A stretch of DNA of 64,000 bases from Marinimicrobium sp038419845 (GTDB taxonomy: Bacteria; Pseudomonadota; Gammaproteobacteria; Pseudomonadales; Cellvibrionaceae), in the NCBI RefSeq assembly GCF_038419845.1, contig NZ_JBCAQT010000003.1, positions 1-64,000 on the forward strand, in the 5' to 3' direction. The position numbers and the translations under genes are program-made. Positions 34,305-42,899 of this stretch are shown here, one piece after another. The notes under the pieces were generated by a model. It made no database searches. It had not been told where the DNA came from and was given only the letters and a program-made list of their open reading frames with translations. Each line of letters starts with the position of its first letter. Positions within the stretch are counted from its first letter, which is position 1.

Positions 34305-35405
34305 ATGTCCGGCAACAGTTTTGGCAAGCTTTTTACTTTGACTACCTTCGGCGAGAGCCACGGTGCGGCTCTGGGCGCGACGGTTGATGGCTGCCCACCC
34401 GGGCTGGCGCTATCCGAGGAAGATCTGCAGCTCGACCTGGATCGGCGCAAGCCGGGCCAGTCGCGCTATACCACTCAGCGCCGGGAGGCCGATCAGGTAC
34501 GGATTCTCTCGGGCGTGTTTGAAGGCAAGACCACGGGCACGCCCATTGGCCTGCTGATCGAAAATACCGATCAGCGCTCCAAGGATTACTCCAAAATCAA
34601 GGAACAGTTCCGTCCGGCGCACGCGGACTATACCTACCACCACAAATACGGCCTGCGTGACTACCGGGGCGGTGGGCGTTCTTCGGCGCGGGAAACCGCC
34701 ATGAGAGTGGCCGCCGGGGCCATTGCCAAGAAATACTTGCGCGAGCGCTTCGGTATCGAGGTACGCGGTTATCTGTCACAGCTGGGCCCGATCGCCATCG
34801 AGAAAGTCGACTGGGATCAGGTGCGTCAGAACCCCTTTTTCTGCCCCGACGTCGACAAAGTGTCGGAGATGGAAATCTACATGCAGGCCCTGGCCAAAGA
34901 GGGCAATTCGGTCGGTGCCAAAATTACCGTGGTCGCCAGCGGTGTCGGACCGGGCCTGGGCGAGCCGGTTTTCGACCGTCTGGATGCCGATATCGCCCAC
35001 GGTCTTATGAGCATCAACGCCGTCAAGGGCGTGGAAATTGGGGCCGGTTTCGAGTCGGTCTCACAGAAGGGGACCGAGCACCGGGATGAGTTGACGCCCG
35101 AGGGTTTTCTGTCCAACAATGCTGGCGGCATTCTGGGGGGCATCTCCTCCGGACAGGACATCGTCGCCCACCTGGCGCTCAAGCCGACCTCGAGCCTGAG
35201 AGTGCCGGGACGCAGCATCGATGTACACGGCAACCCCGTCGAAGTGGTGACCACCGGCCGTCACGACCCCTGCGTGGGCATTCGGGCCACTCCCATTGCC
35301 GAGGCCATGCTGGCCCTCGTCCTGATGGACCACAGCCTGCGACACCGCGCGCAGAACGCGGATGTTCACACTGATACACCGGTAATTCCCGCCGAACCCG
35401 GATAA
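34305..35405 (+). CDS. aroC: Chorismate synthase AroC
   Basis: 366 residues. It makes chorismate from EPSP using reduced FMN. MSGNSFGKLFTLTTFGESHG, GRSSARETAMRVAAGA and RHDPCVGIRATPIAEAM are the three family signatures. Length is close to that of E. coli (361). ATG at 34305. It feeds the aromatic pathway to which trpF, trpB and trpA in this window also belong. A G/C-rich hairpin follows the gene. Confidence 0.97.
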   Translation: MSGNSFGKLFTLTTFGESHGAALGATVDGCPPGLALSEEDLQLDLDRRKPGQSRYTTQRREADQVRILSGVFEGKTTGTPIGLLIENTDQRSKDYSKIKEQFRPAHADYTYHHKYGLRDYRGGGRSSARETAMRVAAGAIAKKYLRERFGIEVRGYLSQLGPIAIEKVDWDQVRQNPFFCPDVDKVSEMEIYMQALAKEGNSVGAKITVVASGVGPGLGEPVFDRLDADIAHGLMSINAVKGVEIGAGFESVSQKGTEHRDELTPEGFLSNNAGGILGGISSGQDIVAHLALKPTSSLRVPGRSIDVHGNPVEVVTTGRHDPCVGIRATPIAEAMLALVLMDHSLRHRAQNADVHTDTPVIPAEPG

Positions 35406-35419
35406 TCGTTTGGCATTGT

Positions 35420-35441
35420 CGGGCCTCCGGCTGGAGGCCCG
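35420..35441 (+). terminator. Hairpin after aroC
   Basis: CGGGCCTCC / GGAGGCCCG perfect 9-bp stem with a GGCT loop, 15 bases after the aroC stop. No T-run is present, so termination efficiency is uncertain. Confidence 0.4.
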
Positions 35442-35535
35442 TCGCCGGACCCGGATCAAATGATGGCAGACGCGCCGGTTCGCCCTTCGCTCTACGGGTT
35501 TTTCTGCCTACACGGTTTCATCAGGAGGCGCCTTC

Positions 35536-36327
35536 ATGCAAGACCTGACCCTGTCGCTGATTCAGACTGACATCATTCCCGATAACCCCGAGGCCAACCT
35601 CGATCGCTACGAGCCGTTGCTTGAGCAGGCGCGACAGGCGGGCCAGGGCAGAGGCAGCGATCTGGTGATTCTTCCCGAGGTGTTCACCACCGGGTTCAGC
35701 GCCACCGCTCGCGATCACGCCGAGCGCGAGGGCGGGCGCGCTTATGAGTGGCTGGCGCACTGGGCGAAAAGCCTGGATGCGGTGGTCACCGGCTCGCTGG
35801 TGGTTGCCGAGGGCGATGGTCATGTGAATCGGCTGGTCTGGATGTCGCCGGACGGGCACTACCAGCAGTACGACAAACGCCACCTGTTCCGTATGGCGGG
35901 AGAGCACAAGCGCTATAAGGCCGGACAGAAGCGGTTACTGGTGGAGCTCAAGGGCTGGCGGATTCTGCCAATGGTCTGCTATGACCTGCGCTTTCCGGTC
36001 TGGAGCCGCAACCGCAACGACTACGATCTGGCTCTCTATGTCGCCAATTGGCCGGGTGCACGCTCGCTGCATTGGCGGCGGTTGCTGCAGGCTCGAGCCA
36101 TTGAGAATCTGAGTTTTGTCGCCGGGGTGAATCGCATCGGTCTCGACGAGAAGGACCAGCACTATACCGGTGACAGCGCGATTTTCGGACCGGCCGGGGA
36201 AGCCATTCTCGATGCTGAAGATCGGGCTGGGTGTTTTAGCGGGGTGTTGAGCGCGGAGCGCCTGACGCACTACCGGGAGTCCTTTCCCGCGTATCTGGAT
36301 GCGGACGAATTTGACCTAAAAGTGTAG
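35536..36327 (+). CDS. Omega-amidase-like carbon-nitrogen hydrolase (YafV type)
   Basis: 263 residues of the nitrilase superfamily. The catalytic triad is visible: Glu in LPEVFTTGF, Lys in YDKRHLF and Cys in MVCYDLRFPVWSRN. The FTTGF and HLFRMAGEH segments place it with YafV/Nit2 omega-amidases, which hydrolyse 2-oxoglutaramate or 2-oxosuccinamate produced by transaminases. The start has AGGAGG about 9 bases upstream. It converges with the outer-membrane gene, and the two overlap by 12 bases at their 3' ends. Confidence 0.85.
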   Translation: MQDLTLSLIQTDIIPDNPEANLDRYEPLLEQARQAGQGRGSDLVILPEVFTTGFSATARDHAEREGGRAYEWLAHWAKSLDAVVTGSLVVAEGDGHVNRLVWMSPDGHYQQYDKRHLFRMAGEHKRYKAGQKRLLVELKGWRILPMVCYDLRFPVWSRNRNDYDLALYVANWPGARSLHWRRLLQARAIENLSFVAGVNRIGLDEKDQHYTGDSAIFGPAGEAILDAEDRAGCFSGVLSAERLTHYRESFPAYLDADEFDLKV

Positions 36328-37056
36328 GGTCACCGCGGCATAGGGACCTTTCAGGTCGATGTCGGCGGTCACGTCTTCATTGATTTCCAGGTTCATCTGG
36401 CGATAACCGACCTCTACCCCGAGATCGAGAGCCAGGGTTTCGACAAAGCTGTACGCGACATTGACGCTCAGGTCTGTCAGGTTATTGTCGTCGTAGCTGA
36501 CGAAGTTACCCTGTGCTCCCGCCGATAACCCGGTAAAAGGCAGGTCAAACTGGGCTTTGCCGTAGGCCATGGGAAGAGCCTCATCGAGATCGACAGACTG
36601 CTCGGTGAAGCTGCCCTCGGCGGTGACGTAACCGTCAAACTGGCGGACGGTCACGCCCAAATCCAGGCTGACCCAGTTGTCCAGCAGCTCGTAGTAGAGG
36701 GTGAAGTCGGTATGGGTCAGGTCCACATCCGAGTCAATCTCGTCGCCGGCGGTAAAGGTCTCACCGTCGATACGGAAGGTCTCTTCCACCCGGCCAGTCT
36801 GCTGGCTGCTGATGCTGGTGTGCTGAATGCGTGCATTGGGGATTAGCGGAATGGGGTGCTCAAACGCCACATAGAAATAATTGTTGTCGCTTTCGTTCAT
36901 TCCCAGGTCGGACACGTCGACGTCGAAGTCGGGATCGCCCAACTGGCCGGAGTAGTCGCTTTGCCACTGGCCGGCGCCGGCGTACACGCCGAGAAAATCG
37001 GCCGAGGCGAGAGGTGCAGCCAGCAGTAAACCACTTGCGAGCATCACTTTTTTCAT
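36316..37056 (-). CDS. Outer-membrane beta-barrel protein (TIGR04219 type)
   Basis: 246 residues from the ATG at 37056 (MKKVMLASGLLLAAPLASA), a clear signal peptide. The frame upstream to 37119 lacks one. The mature chain begins DFLGVYAGAGQWQ, shows alternating beta strands with Asp-rich loops (about 10 strands), and ends PYAAVTLHF with the terminal Phe. The opening and size match the TIGR04219 family of small barrels of unknown function in marine gammaproteobacteria. Confidence 0.8.
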   Translation of the reverse strand: MKKVMLASGLLLAAPLASADFLGVYAGAGQWQSDYSGQLGDPDFDVDVSDLGMNESDNNYFYVAFEHPIPLIPNARIQHTSISSQQTGRVEETFRIDGETFTAGDEIDSDVDLTHTDFTLYYELLDNWVSLDLGVTVRQFDGYVTAEGSFTEQSVDLDEALPMAYGKAQFDLPFTGLSAGAQGNFVSYDDNNLTDLSVNVAYSFVETLALDLGVEVGYRQMNLEINEDVTADIDLKGPYAAVTLHF

Positions 37057-37141
37057 AACATCTGTTCCCGTCTTTGAATGGGTGAGTGGAATGGCCGTTA
37101 TCTTAGCAGACGTGACCACAAAAAGTGTGACGGAGTCGCCG

Positions 37142-38008
37142 TCAGCCTTTGAGCAGCTGCAAAAACACCCGGGCAGCGTTGTTCAGACTGCGCTGCTTGT
37201 GGTGAATCGCCCCCAGACTGCGGGTGATCGGGGGGTGATCCAGTGTCAGCGGGTGCACCTGGCCGTCACTGAGCAATGTCTGGGGCAGTACGCCCCAGCC
37301 CAGACCAATCGAGACCATCATCTTCAGCGTGTCCAGGTGGTTGGTCACCATACCGACCTCCAGTGCCAGCTGCCGCTCGCTGAACAGAGCCTGCACCAGT
37401 TGCGTGGTGTAGGTATTGGTGTCCGGCAGAATCGCCTGCCAGGGGCTCAAATCGGCCAGGGTCAGTGGCGCACGCTGAGCCAGTGGGTGATTGTGGGCCG
37501 TGACAAAATGCAATTGATCGCGCCAGATCACGTCTTCAGCGATCCGCTGGTCCGATTCCGGTGCCAGTGTGATGATGCCCAGGTCGAAACGCCCCTGAAG
37601 GACTTCCTCGTACGCCTGCTCCGAGTCCAGAAAGTGCAGATCCAGCTTTACCTCCGGATAGCGCTCGGTGAAGTGCCGCAGGATCGGCGGCAAACGGTGC
37701 AGGCCGATATGGTGGCTGGTGGCGATGCTCAATTGGCCGCGCACTTCGCCGCGCAGATCGGCCACCGCGCGCTGGGCATCGGCCACCTCCTGCAAAATCC
37801 GTTTGGCGTTGGGGAGCAGTGAACGGCCGGCCTGGGTCAGGGAAATCTGGCGCCCGATCCGGTCGAACAGCGGGCTGTCCAGCTGTTGCTCAAGCGTGGC
37901 GATGCGTTTGCTGATGGCCGGCTGGGTCAGGTGCAGACGCTGCCCGGCGCTGGAAAATGAACCGGTTTCGGCCACGGCGACAAAGGCCTGCAGGTGTTGG
38001 GTATCCAT
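37142..38008 (-). CDS. LysR-family regulator divergent from leuC
   Basis: 288 residues. The N-terminal winged helix (FVAVAETGSFSSAGQRLHLT, then QPAISKRIATLE) binds DNA. The C-terminal effector domain starts near 90 (GQLSIATSHHIGLHRLPPIL). It is divergent from leuC, with a palindrome between them. This arrangement is common for LysR regulators of the leuCDB operon in Pseudomonas relatives, so control of leucine synthesis is likely. The effector may be a leucine-pathway intermediate (inference). Confidence 0.88.
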   Translation of the reverse strand: MDTQHLQAFVAVAETGSFSSAGQRLHLTQPAISKRIATLEQQLDSPLFDRIGRQISLTQAGRSLLPNAKRILQEVADAQRAVADLRGEVRGQLSIATSHHIGLHRLPPILRHFTERYPEVKLDLHFLDSEQAYEEVLQGRFDLGIITLAPESDQRIAEDVIWRDQLHFVTAHNHPLAQRAPLTLADLSPWQAILPDTNTYTTQLVQALFSERQLALEVGMVTNHLDTLKMMVSIGLGWGVLPQTLLSDGQVHPLTLDHPPITRSLGAIHHKQRSLNNAARVFLQLLKG

Positions 38009-38024
38009 GTGAGTCAGTTTTAAT

Positions 38025-38041
38025 CATTCCAATGTGGAATG
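38025..38041. promoter_or_regulatory. Palindromic LysR-type operator between regulator and leuC
   Basis: CATTCC, five bases (AATGT), GGAATG is a perfect inverted repeat 17 bases from the regulator ATG and 22 bases above the leuC -35 box, as expected for a divergent LysR site. Confidence 0.6.
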
Positions 38042-38062
38042 CAATAGATAAAAATTATAAAT

Positions 38063-38091
38063 TTGTTTTATTGGTGTCCCGCCCTTAAAAT
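38063..38091 (+). promoter_or_regulatory. Sigma-70 promoter of leuCDB
   Basis: TTGTTT (38063-38068), 17-base spacer, TAAAAT (38086-38091). leuC starts 38 bases downstream. Confidence 0.6.
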
Positions 38092-38128
38092 AGCCCTACA
38101 TTGATTGATCCACTGGACTAGAATTGCT

Positions 38129-39580
38129 ATGAGCGCACGAACATTGTACGACAAACTCTGGGACGCCCATCTCGTGCAAAAACGCGACGATGGCTCCGCG
38201 TTGATCTATATCGACCGGCACATCATTCACGAAGTGACCTCGCCCCAGGCCTTCGAGGGCCTGCGTCTGGCCGGGCGCAAGCCCTGGCGGGCGGACTCCA
38301 TTCTGGCCACGCCCGATCACAACGTGCCCACCACCCTCAAGGAGCGCTCCTCGGGCAACTCCGGTATTCAGGATCCGGTGTCTCTCATCCAGGTGCAGAC
38401 CCTGGACGACAACTGCGACGAGTACGGCATCACCGAGTACAAGATCAATGACAAGCGTCAGGGCATTGTGCATGTGATCGGCCCGGAGTCCGGCGCCAGT
38501 CTGCCGGGCATGACCATTGTCTGTGGCGATTCTCACACCGCCACCAACGGTGCTCTGGGTGCCCTGGCTCACGGTATCGGCACCAGCGAGGTGGAGCATG
38601 TGATGGCCACCCAGTGCCTGGTGGCCAAGAAAATGAAGAACATGTTGATTAAGGTGGATGGCGAGCTGGGTCTCGGCGTGACCCCCAAAGACGTTGTCCT
38701 GGCGATCATTGCCAAAATCGGCACCGCTGGCGGCACGGGCTACGCCATTGAATTTGGCGGTGAGGTTTTCCGCGCGATGAGCATGGAAGGACGCATGACC
38801 GTGTGCAATATGGCCATTGAGGCCGGTGCCCGGGCGGGCATGGTGGCCGTGGATCAGACCACCATCGACTACGTCAAAGGCCGCCCCTATGCGCCCAAAG
38901 GCGACCATTGGGAAATGGCCGTGGCGTCCTGGCGCGACCTTAAAAGTGACGAAGGCGCGCATTTTGACAAAGTGATCGAAATGCGCGGAGAAGAGATCGA
39001 GCCGCAGGTCAGCTGGGGCACTTCGCCGGAAATGGTGGTCTCGGTACACGACAGTGTGCCGGACCCGCAGGCCGAGTCCGATCCGGTCAAGCGCGAGAGC
39101 ATGCAGCGGGCGCTCTTTTATATGGGCCTCAAAGCCGGGCAGCCGATGCAGTCCATCCATCTGGATCGGGTGTTTATCGGTTCCTGTACCAACTCGCGCA
39201 TTGAGGATATCCGCGCTGCGGCGGCGGTCGTCAAAGGCCGGTACAAGGCGGCCAATGTGAAAGAGGCCATGGTGGTGCCCGGCTCAGGCAGTGTGAAAGC
39301 CCAGGCCGAAGCCGAGGGGCTGGACAAGATCTTTACCGATGCGGGCATTGAATGGCGCGAGCCGGGCTGCTCCATGTGCCTGGCGATGAACGCCGACAAG
39401 CTCGGGGCGGGGGAGCACTGCGCCTCCACCTCCAACCGCAACTTCGAAGGACGCCAGGGTTACGGCGGTCGCACGCATCTGGTCAGCCCGGCCATGGCAG
39501 CAGCAGCGGCCATTGCCGGACACTTTGTCGATGTGCGCGAATTCACCGGACAGGCCCAGGCCAAAGGAGCACAGGCATGA
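38129..39580 (+). CDS. leuC: 3-isopropylmalate dehydratase large subunit LeuC
   Basis: 483 residues from ATG 38129 (MSARTLYDKLWDAH). An in-frame start at 38105 lies within the leader. The aconitase-fold cluster ligands are present: Cys in FIGSCTNSR and two Cys in PGCSMCLAMN, holding the [4Fe-4S] cluster. VCGDSHTATNGALGALAHGIG is the substrate loop (in two parts). With LeuD it isomerises 2- to 3-isopropylmalate. It overlaps leuD by four bases (ATGA). leuA is not in this window. Confidence 0.96.
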   Translation: MSARTLYDKLWDAHLVQKRDDGSALIYIDRHIIHEVTSPQAFEGLRLAGRKPWRADSILATPDHNVPTTLKERSSGNSGIQDPVSLIQVQTLDDNCDEYGITEYKINDKRQGIVHVIGPESGASLPGMTIVCGDSHTATNGALGALAHGIGTSEVEHVMATQCLVAKKMKNMLIKVDGELGLGVTPKDVVLAIIAKIGTAGGTGYAIEFGGEVFRAMSMEGRMTVCNMAIEAGARAGMVAVDQTTIDYVKGRPYAPKGDHWEMAVASWRDLKSDEGAHFDKVIEMRGEEIEPQVSWGTSPEMVVSVHDSVPDPQAESDPVKRESMQRALFYMGLKAGQPMQSIHLDRVFIGSCTNSRIEDIRAAAAVVKGRYKAANVKEAMVVPGSGSVKAQAEAEGLDKIFTDAGIEWREPGCSMCLAMNADKLGAGEHCASTSNRNFEGRQGYGGRTHLVSPAMAAAAAIAGHFVDVREFTGQAQAKGAQA

Positions 39581-40224
39581 AGAGCTTTACACAGATGACC
39601 GGGTTGGTTGCCCCGATGGATCGGGCCAATGTCGATACCGACATGATCATTCCCAAGCAGTTTCTCAAGTCGATCAAACGCACCGGCTTTGGCAAGAACC
39701 TGTTTGACGAGCTGCGCTATCTGGATGAAGGGCAGCCGGACCAGAGTTGTGAGGGGCGTCCCCTAAACCCGGATTTTCCGCTCAACCAGTCGCGTTATCA
39801 GGGTGCGACCATCCTGCTGACCCGGGAAAATTTTGGCTGTGGTTCCAGTCGCGAGCACGCGCCCTGGGCGCTGGATGATTATGGTTTCCGTTGCATCATC
39901 GCGCCCAGCTTTGCCGAGATTTTCTACAACAACTGTTTCAAGAACGGCCTGCTGCCCATTGTGCTGGACGCGGACATCGTCGAGCGGTTGTTCCAGCAGA
40001 TGTACGCGGAAGAAGGCTATCAGCTGACCGTGGATCTGGAAGCACAGACGGTGACCACGCCCACGGGAGAGGTGTTTGAATTCGAGATTGACGAGTTCCG
40101 CAAACACTGCCTGCTCAATGGTCTGGACGATATCGGTCTGACTCTGGAGCACGCCGAGGCGATCAAGGCCTATGAAGCGCAGCGGCGCAAAGAGGCGCCC
40201 TGGCTGTTCGACGGGTTGAGATAG
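39577..40224 (+). CDS. leuD: 3-isopropylmalate dehydratase small subunit LeuD
   Basis: 215 residues from ATG 39577, with AAAGGAG 7 bases upstream. PMDRANVDTDMIIPKQFLK (about 14-32) and NFGCGSSREHAPWAL are the signatures of the swivelling small subunit. Length equals the bacterial norm (about 200-215). It is coupled to leuC by an ATGA overlap and forms the heterodimer with it. leuB follows 101 bases later. Confidence 0.96.
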   Translation: MKSFTQMTGLVAPMDRANVDTDMIIPKQFLKSIKRTGFGKNLFDELRYLDEGQPDQSCEGRPLNPDFPLNQSRYQGATILLTRENFGCGSSREHAPWALDDYGFRCIIAPSFAEIFYNNCFKNGLLPIVLDADIVERLFQQMYAEEGYQLTVDLEAQTVTTPTGEVFEFEIDEFRKHCLLNGLDDIGLTLEHAEAIKAYEAQRRKEAPWLFDGLR

Positions 40225-40325
40225 TGGTTGTTGGCACAGAGGCGGCTGCCGGGCGTGAAGCCGCTCGTGGTGTCAAGAAGCCAAACGAACTGAAAATACT
40301 CAGACAATATTGAAGGAGTTTCATT

Positions 40326-41408
40326 GTGGGAAAACAGATTCTACTGCTCCCCGGCGATGGCATCGGCCCGGAGATTGTGGCGGAAGCCAAAAAGGTTCTG
40401 GATCGGGTGACCGTGCAGTTCGGCCTCGACCTGGCTTTTGACGAGGACCTGATGGGCGGCTGCTCCATTGACGCCCACGGCGTCCCGCTGACCGAAGCGG
40501 CGCTGAACAAGGCGCGCCAGTCCGACGCCATTCTGCTGGGCGCCGTGGGCGGGCCGAAGTGGGACAAGCTCGATCGGGCCATCCGTCCCGAAAAAGGCCT
40601 GCTGACAATCCGTTCCTCACTGGAACTCTATGCCAACCTGCGCCCGGCCATGCTCTACCCACAGCTGGTGGAGGCTTCAAGCCTGAAGCCCGAGGTGGTT
40701 TCCGGCCTGGACATCCTGATCGTGCGCGAACTCACCGGCGGTATCTATTTTGGTGAGCCGCGCGGTATCCGCACTCTGGAAAATGGCGAGCGGGAAGGGT
40801 ATAACACCTATAAGTACTGCGAGAGCGAGATTGAGCGCATCGGCCGCACCGCCTTTGAGATGGCACGTAAGCGCAACAAAAAGCTATGCTCGGTCGACAA
40901 GGCCAATGTGCTGGAGGCGACCATGCTCTGGCGCGAAGTCATGGAGCGTCTGGCCCCGGAATATCCCGACGTTGAGCTGTCCCATATGTATGTGGATAAC
41001 GCCGCGATGCAGTTGGTCCGGGCTCCCAAACAGTTTGATGTGGTGGTCACCGGCAACATGTTCGGCGATATTCTGTCCGACGCCGCCGCCATGCTCACCG
41101 GCTCCATCGGCATGTTGCCCTCGGCATCACTCGACAAGAACGGTCGGGGCATGTACGAGCCCTGTCACGGGTCGGCGCCGGATATTGCCGGACAGGGCAT
41201 TGCCAACCCGCTCGCCACCATTCTGTCGGTGGCCATGATGTTGCGCTATTCTCTGTCCATGACCGAGGCGGCCGATGCCATTGAAGCAGCGGTGGGGCGG
41301 GTGCTCGACCAGGGGTTGCGCACCGCCGATATCGTGACTGAGGGCAGCCGCCAGGTGTCCACCTCGCAGATGGGCGATGCGGTGGTTGAGGCTCTGAAAG
41401 ACGGATAG
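40326..41408 (+). CDS. leuB: 3-isopropylmalate dehydrogenase LeuB
   Basis: 360 residues from GTG 40326, with AAGGAG about 9 bases upstream. It oxidatively decarboxylates 3-isopropylmalate with NAD. LLLPGDGIGPEIV opens the protein, RELTGGIYFGEPRG the substrate loop, and NMFGDILSDAAAMLTGSIGM the metal and NAD region. EPCHGSAPDIAGQGIANP matches the NAD-specific class. Third gene of leuCDB, followed by asd. Confidence 0.96.
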   Translation: MGKQILLLPGDGIGPEIVAEAKKVLDRVTVQFGLDLAFDEDLMGGCSIDAHGVPLTEAALNKARQSDAILLGAVGGPKWDKLDRAIRPEKGLLTIRSSLELYANLRPAMLYPQLVEASSLKPEVVSGLDILIVRELTGGIYFGEPRGIRTLENGEREGYNTYKYCESEIERIGRTAFEMARKRNKKLCSVDKANVLEATMLWREVMERLAPEYPDVELSHMYVDNAAMQLVRAPKQFDVVVTGNMFGDILSDAAAMLTGSIGMLPSASLDKNGRGMYEPCHGSAPDIAGQGIANPLATILSVAMMLRYSLSMTEAADAIEAAVGRVLDQGLRTADIVTEGSRQVSTSQMGDAVVEALKDG

Positions 41409-41477
41409 CCAAAGTAGGCCCGTCGATTCAGGCGGGCGGAAAAAGAATTCACACACTTGCAAAGAGAGAGACAGATT

Positions 41478-42587
41478 ATGAAAGTAGGTTTTATTGGATG
41501 GCGCGGCATGGTCGGTTCGGTACTGATGGAGCGCATGCAGGCCGAAAACGATTTCGCGGACATCGAGCCGGTCTTCTTCTCCACTTCCAATGCCGGTGGT
41601 CAGGCCCCGGCTGTGGCCGATGGCATTCCGCCGCTGAAAGACGCCTTTGATCTGGACGCGCTCAAGGCGTTGGATGCGATTGTGACCTGTCAGGGCGGCG
41701 ACTACACCAGCGACGTTTTTCCCAAGCTGCGCGAGGCCGGCTGGAAAGGTTACTGGATCGATGCGGCCTCAACCCTGCGGATGAAAGATGACGCGGCGCT
41801 GGTATTGGACCCGGTGAACCTGGATGTGATCCAGGACAGCATCGCCAAGGGCGTCAAGAACTATGTCGGGGGCAACTGCACTGTCAGCCTGATGTTGATG
41901 GGCCTGGGCGGTCTGTTCCGCAATGGTCTGGTGGAGTGGGTTTCGGCCATGACCTACCAGGCAGCCAGCGGTTCCGGCGCCCAGAACATGCGTGAGCTGC
42001 TCAATCAGATGGGCACGCTGCGCGATTCAGTCTCCGATGAGCTGGCCAATCCGTCCTCGGCCATTCTGGACATCGATCGCAAAGTGGCCGCCAGCATGCG
42101 CAGCAGCGATTTCCCGGTGGATCACTTTGAGTTCCCTTTGGCCGGCAGCCTGCTGCCGTTCATCGACAAGCAACTGGATAACCGTCAGAGCAAGGAAGAG
42201 TGGAAAGGGCACGTGGAAACCAACAAGATTCTGGGTCGCAGTGACAACCCCGTCCCCATCGACGGTATCTGCGTCCGGGTTGGTTCCATGCGCTGCCACA
42301 GTCAGGCACTGACCATCAAAATGAACAAGGATGTGCCGCTGGATGAGATTGAAAGCATGTTGGCCGAAGCCAACCAGTGGGCCAAGGTGGTTCCCAATGA
42401 GCGCGATGCCACTTTGCGTGACCTGACCCCCACGGCTGTGACCGGCAAGCTGGATGTGCCTGTGGGGCGCCTGCGCAAGATGAACATGGGCCCGCAATAC
42501 CTCTCGGCCTTTACCGTCGGGGACCAGTTGCTCTGGGGTGCGGCCGAGCCTCTGCGTCGGGTGCTGCGTATCCTCAAGGAGGCCTGA
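41478..42587 (+). CDS. asd: Aspartate-semialdehyde dehydrogenase Asd
   Basis: 369 residues from ATG 41478 (MKVGFIGWRGMVGSVLMERM). It reduces aspartyl phosphate to the semialdehyde for lysine, threonine, methionine and diaminopimelate. Catalytic Cys134 lies in GGNCTVSLML, matching Cys135 of E. coli. VGSMRCHSQALTIKM holds the substrate-binding Arg and catalytic His. The leuB-asd-fimV order is conserved in Pseudomonas-type genomes. A strong terminator follows. Confidence 0.96.
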   Translation: MKVGFIGWRGMVGSVLMERMQAENDFADIEPVFFSTSNAGGQAPAVADGIPPLKDAFDLDALKALDAIVTCQGGDYTSDVFPKLREAGWKGYWIDAASTLRMKDDAALVLDPVNLDVIQDSIAKGVKNYVGGNCTVSLMLMGLGGLFRNGLVEWVSAMTYQAASGSGAQNMRELLNQMGTLRDSVSDELANPSSAILDIDRKVAASMRSSDFPVDHFEFPLAGSLLPFIDKQLDNRQSKEEWKGHVETNKILGRSDNPVPIDGICVRVGSMRCHSQALTIKMNKDVPLDEIESMLAEANQWAKVVPNERDATLRDLTPTAVTGKLDVPVGRLRKMNMGPQYLSAFTVGDQLLWGAAEPLRRVLRILKEA

Positions 42588-42611
42588 TTTGGCGTCTTGG
42601 CGGGTTTGATG

Positions 42612-42644
42612 AAACCCCACCAGACCCGGTCTGGTGGGGTTTTT
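42612..42644 (+). terminator. Rho-independent terminator after asd
   Basis: AAACCCCACCAGA / TCTGGTGGGGTTT perfect 13-bp stem with a CCCGG loop, running into five T. It separates asd from fimV. Confidence 0.9.
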
Positions 42645-42899
42645 GCCAAAAAAATCCCCCGTTTTTGTGCAGCGGTGCAAAGAATGTATAAAAACATGCC
42701 AAAAAGTCCGGGTGGGTTCTGGCTAAAGTGTTGATAAAAAGCTATTTATAATGAATACTTACAGCCATTAGTGAAGAATTATTCTAGGTTGTACTCACCT
42801 GCATAACCATTCGGGTTCGCAGTGCCTTCTAAATCGACGGGAGAGTCGGTGACTTCAGTCGGGCACAAGGGGGCCAGGGAGATAATAAAGGATCATCCT
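42645..42899. other. fimV upstream region
   Basis: A/T-rich leader with TATAAT at 42747-42752, a good -10 box, but no clear -35 at 16-18 bases. No gene is seen. The long distance from this box to the fimV ATG (about 148 bases) implies a long untranslated leader. Confidence 0.35.

Noticed and set aside
42724..42752. FliA (sigma-28) promoter ahead of fimV (TAAAGTGT followed by TTTATAA)
   Set aside because: The -10 part does not fit GCCGATAA. Only a sigma-70 -10 box is defensible.
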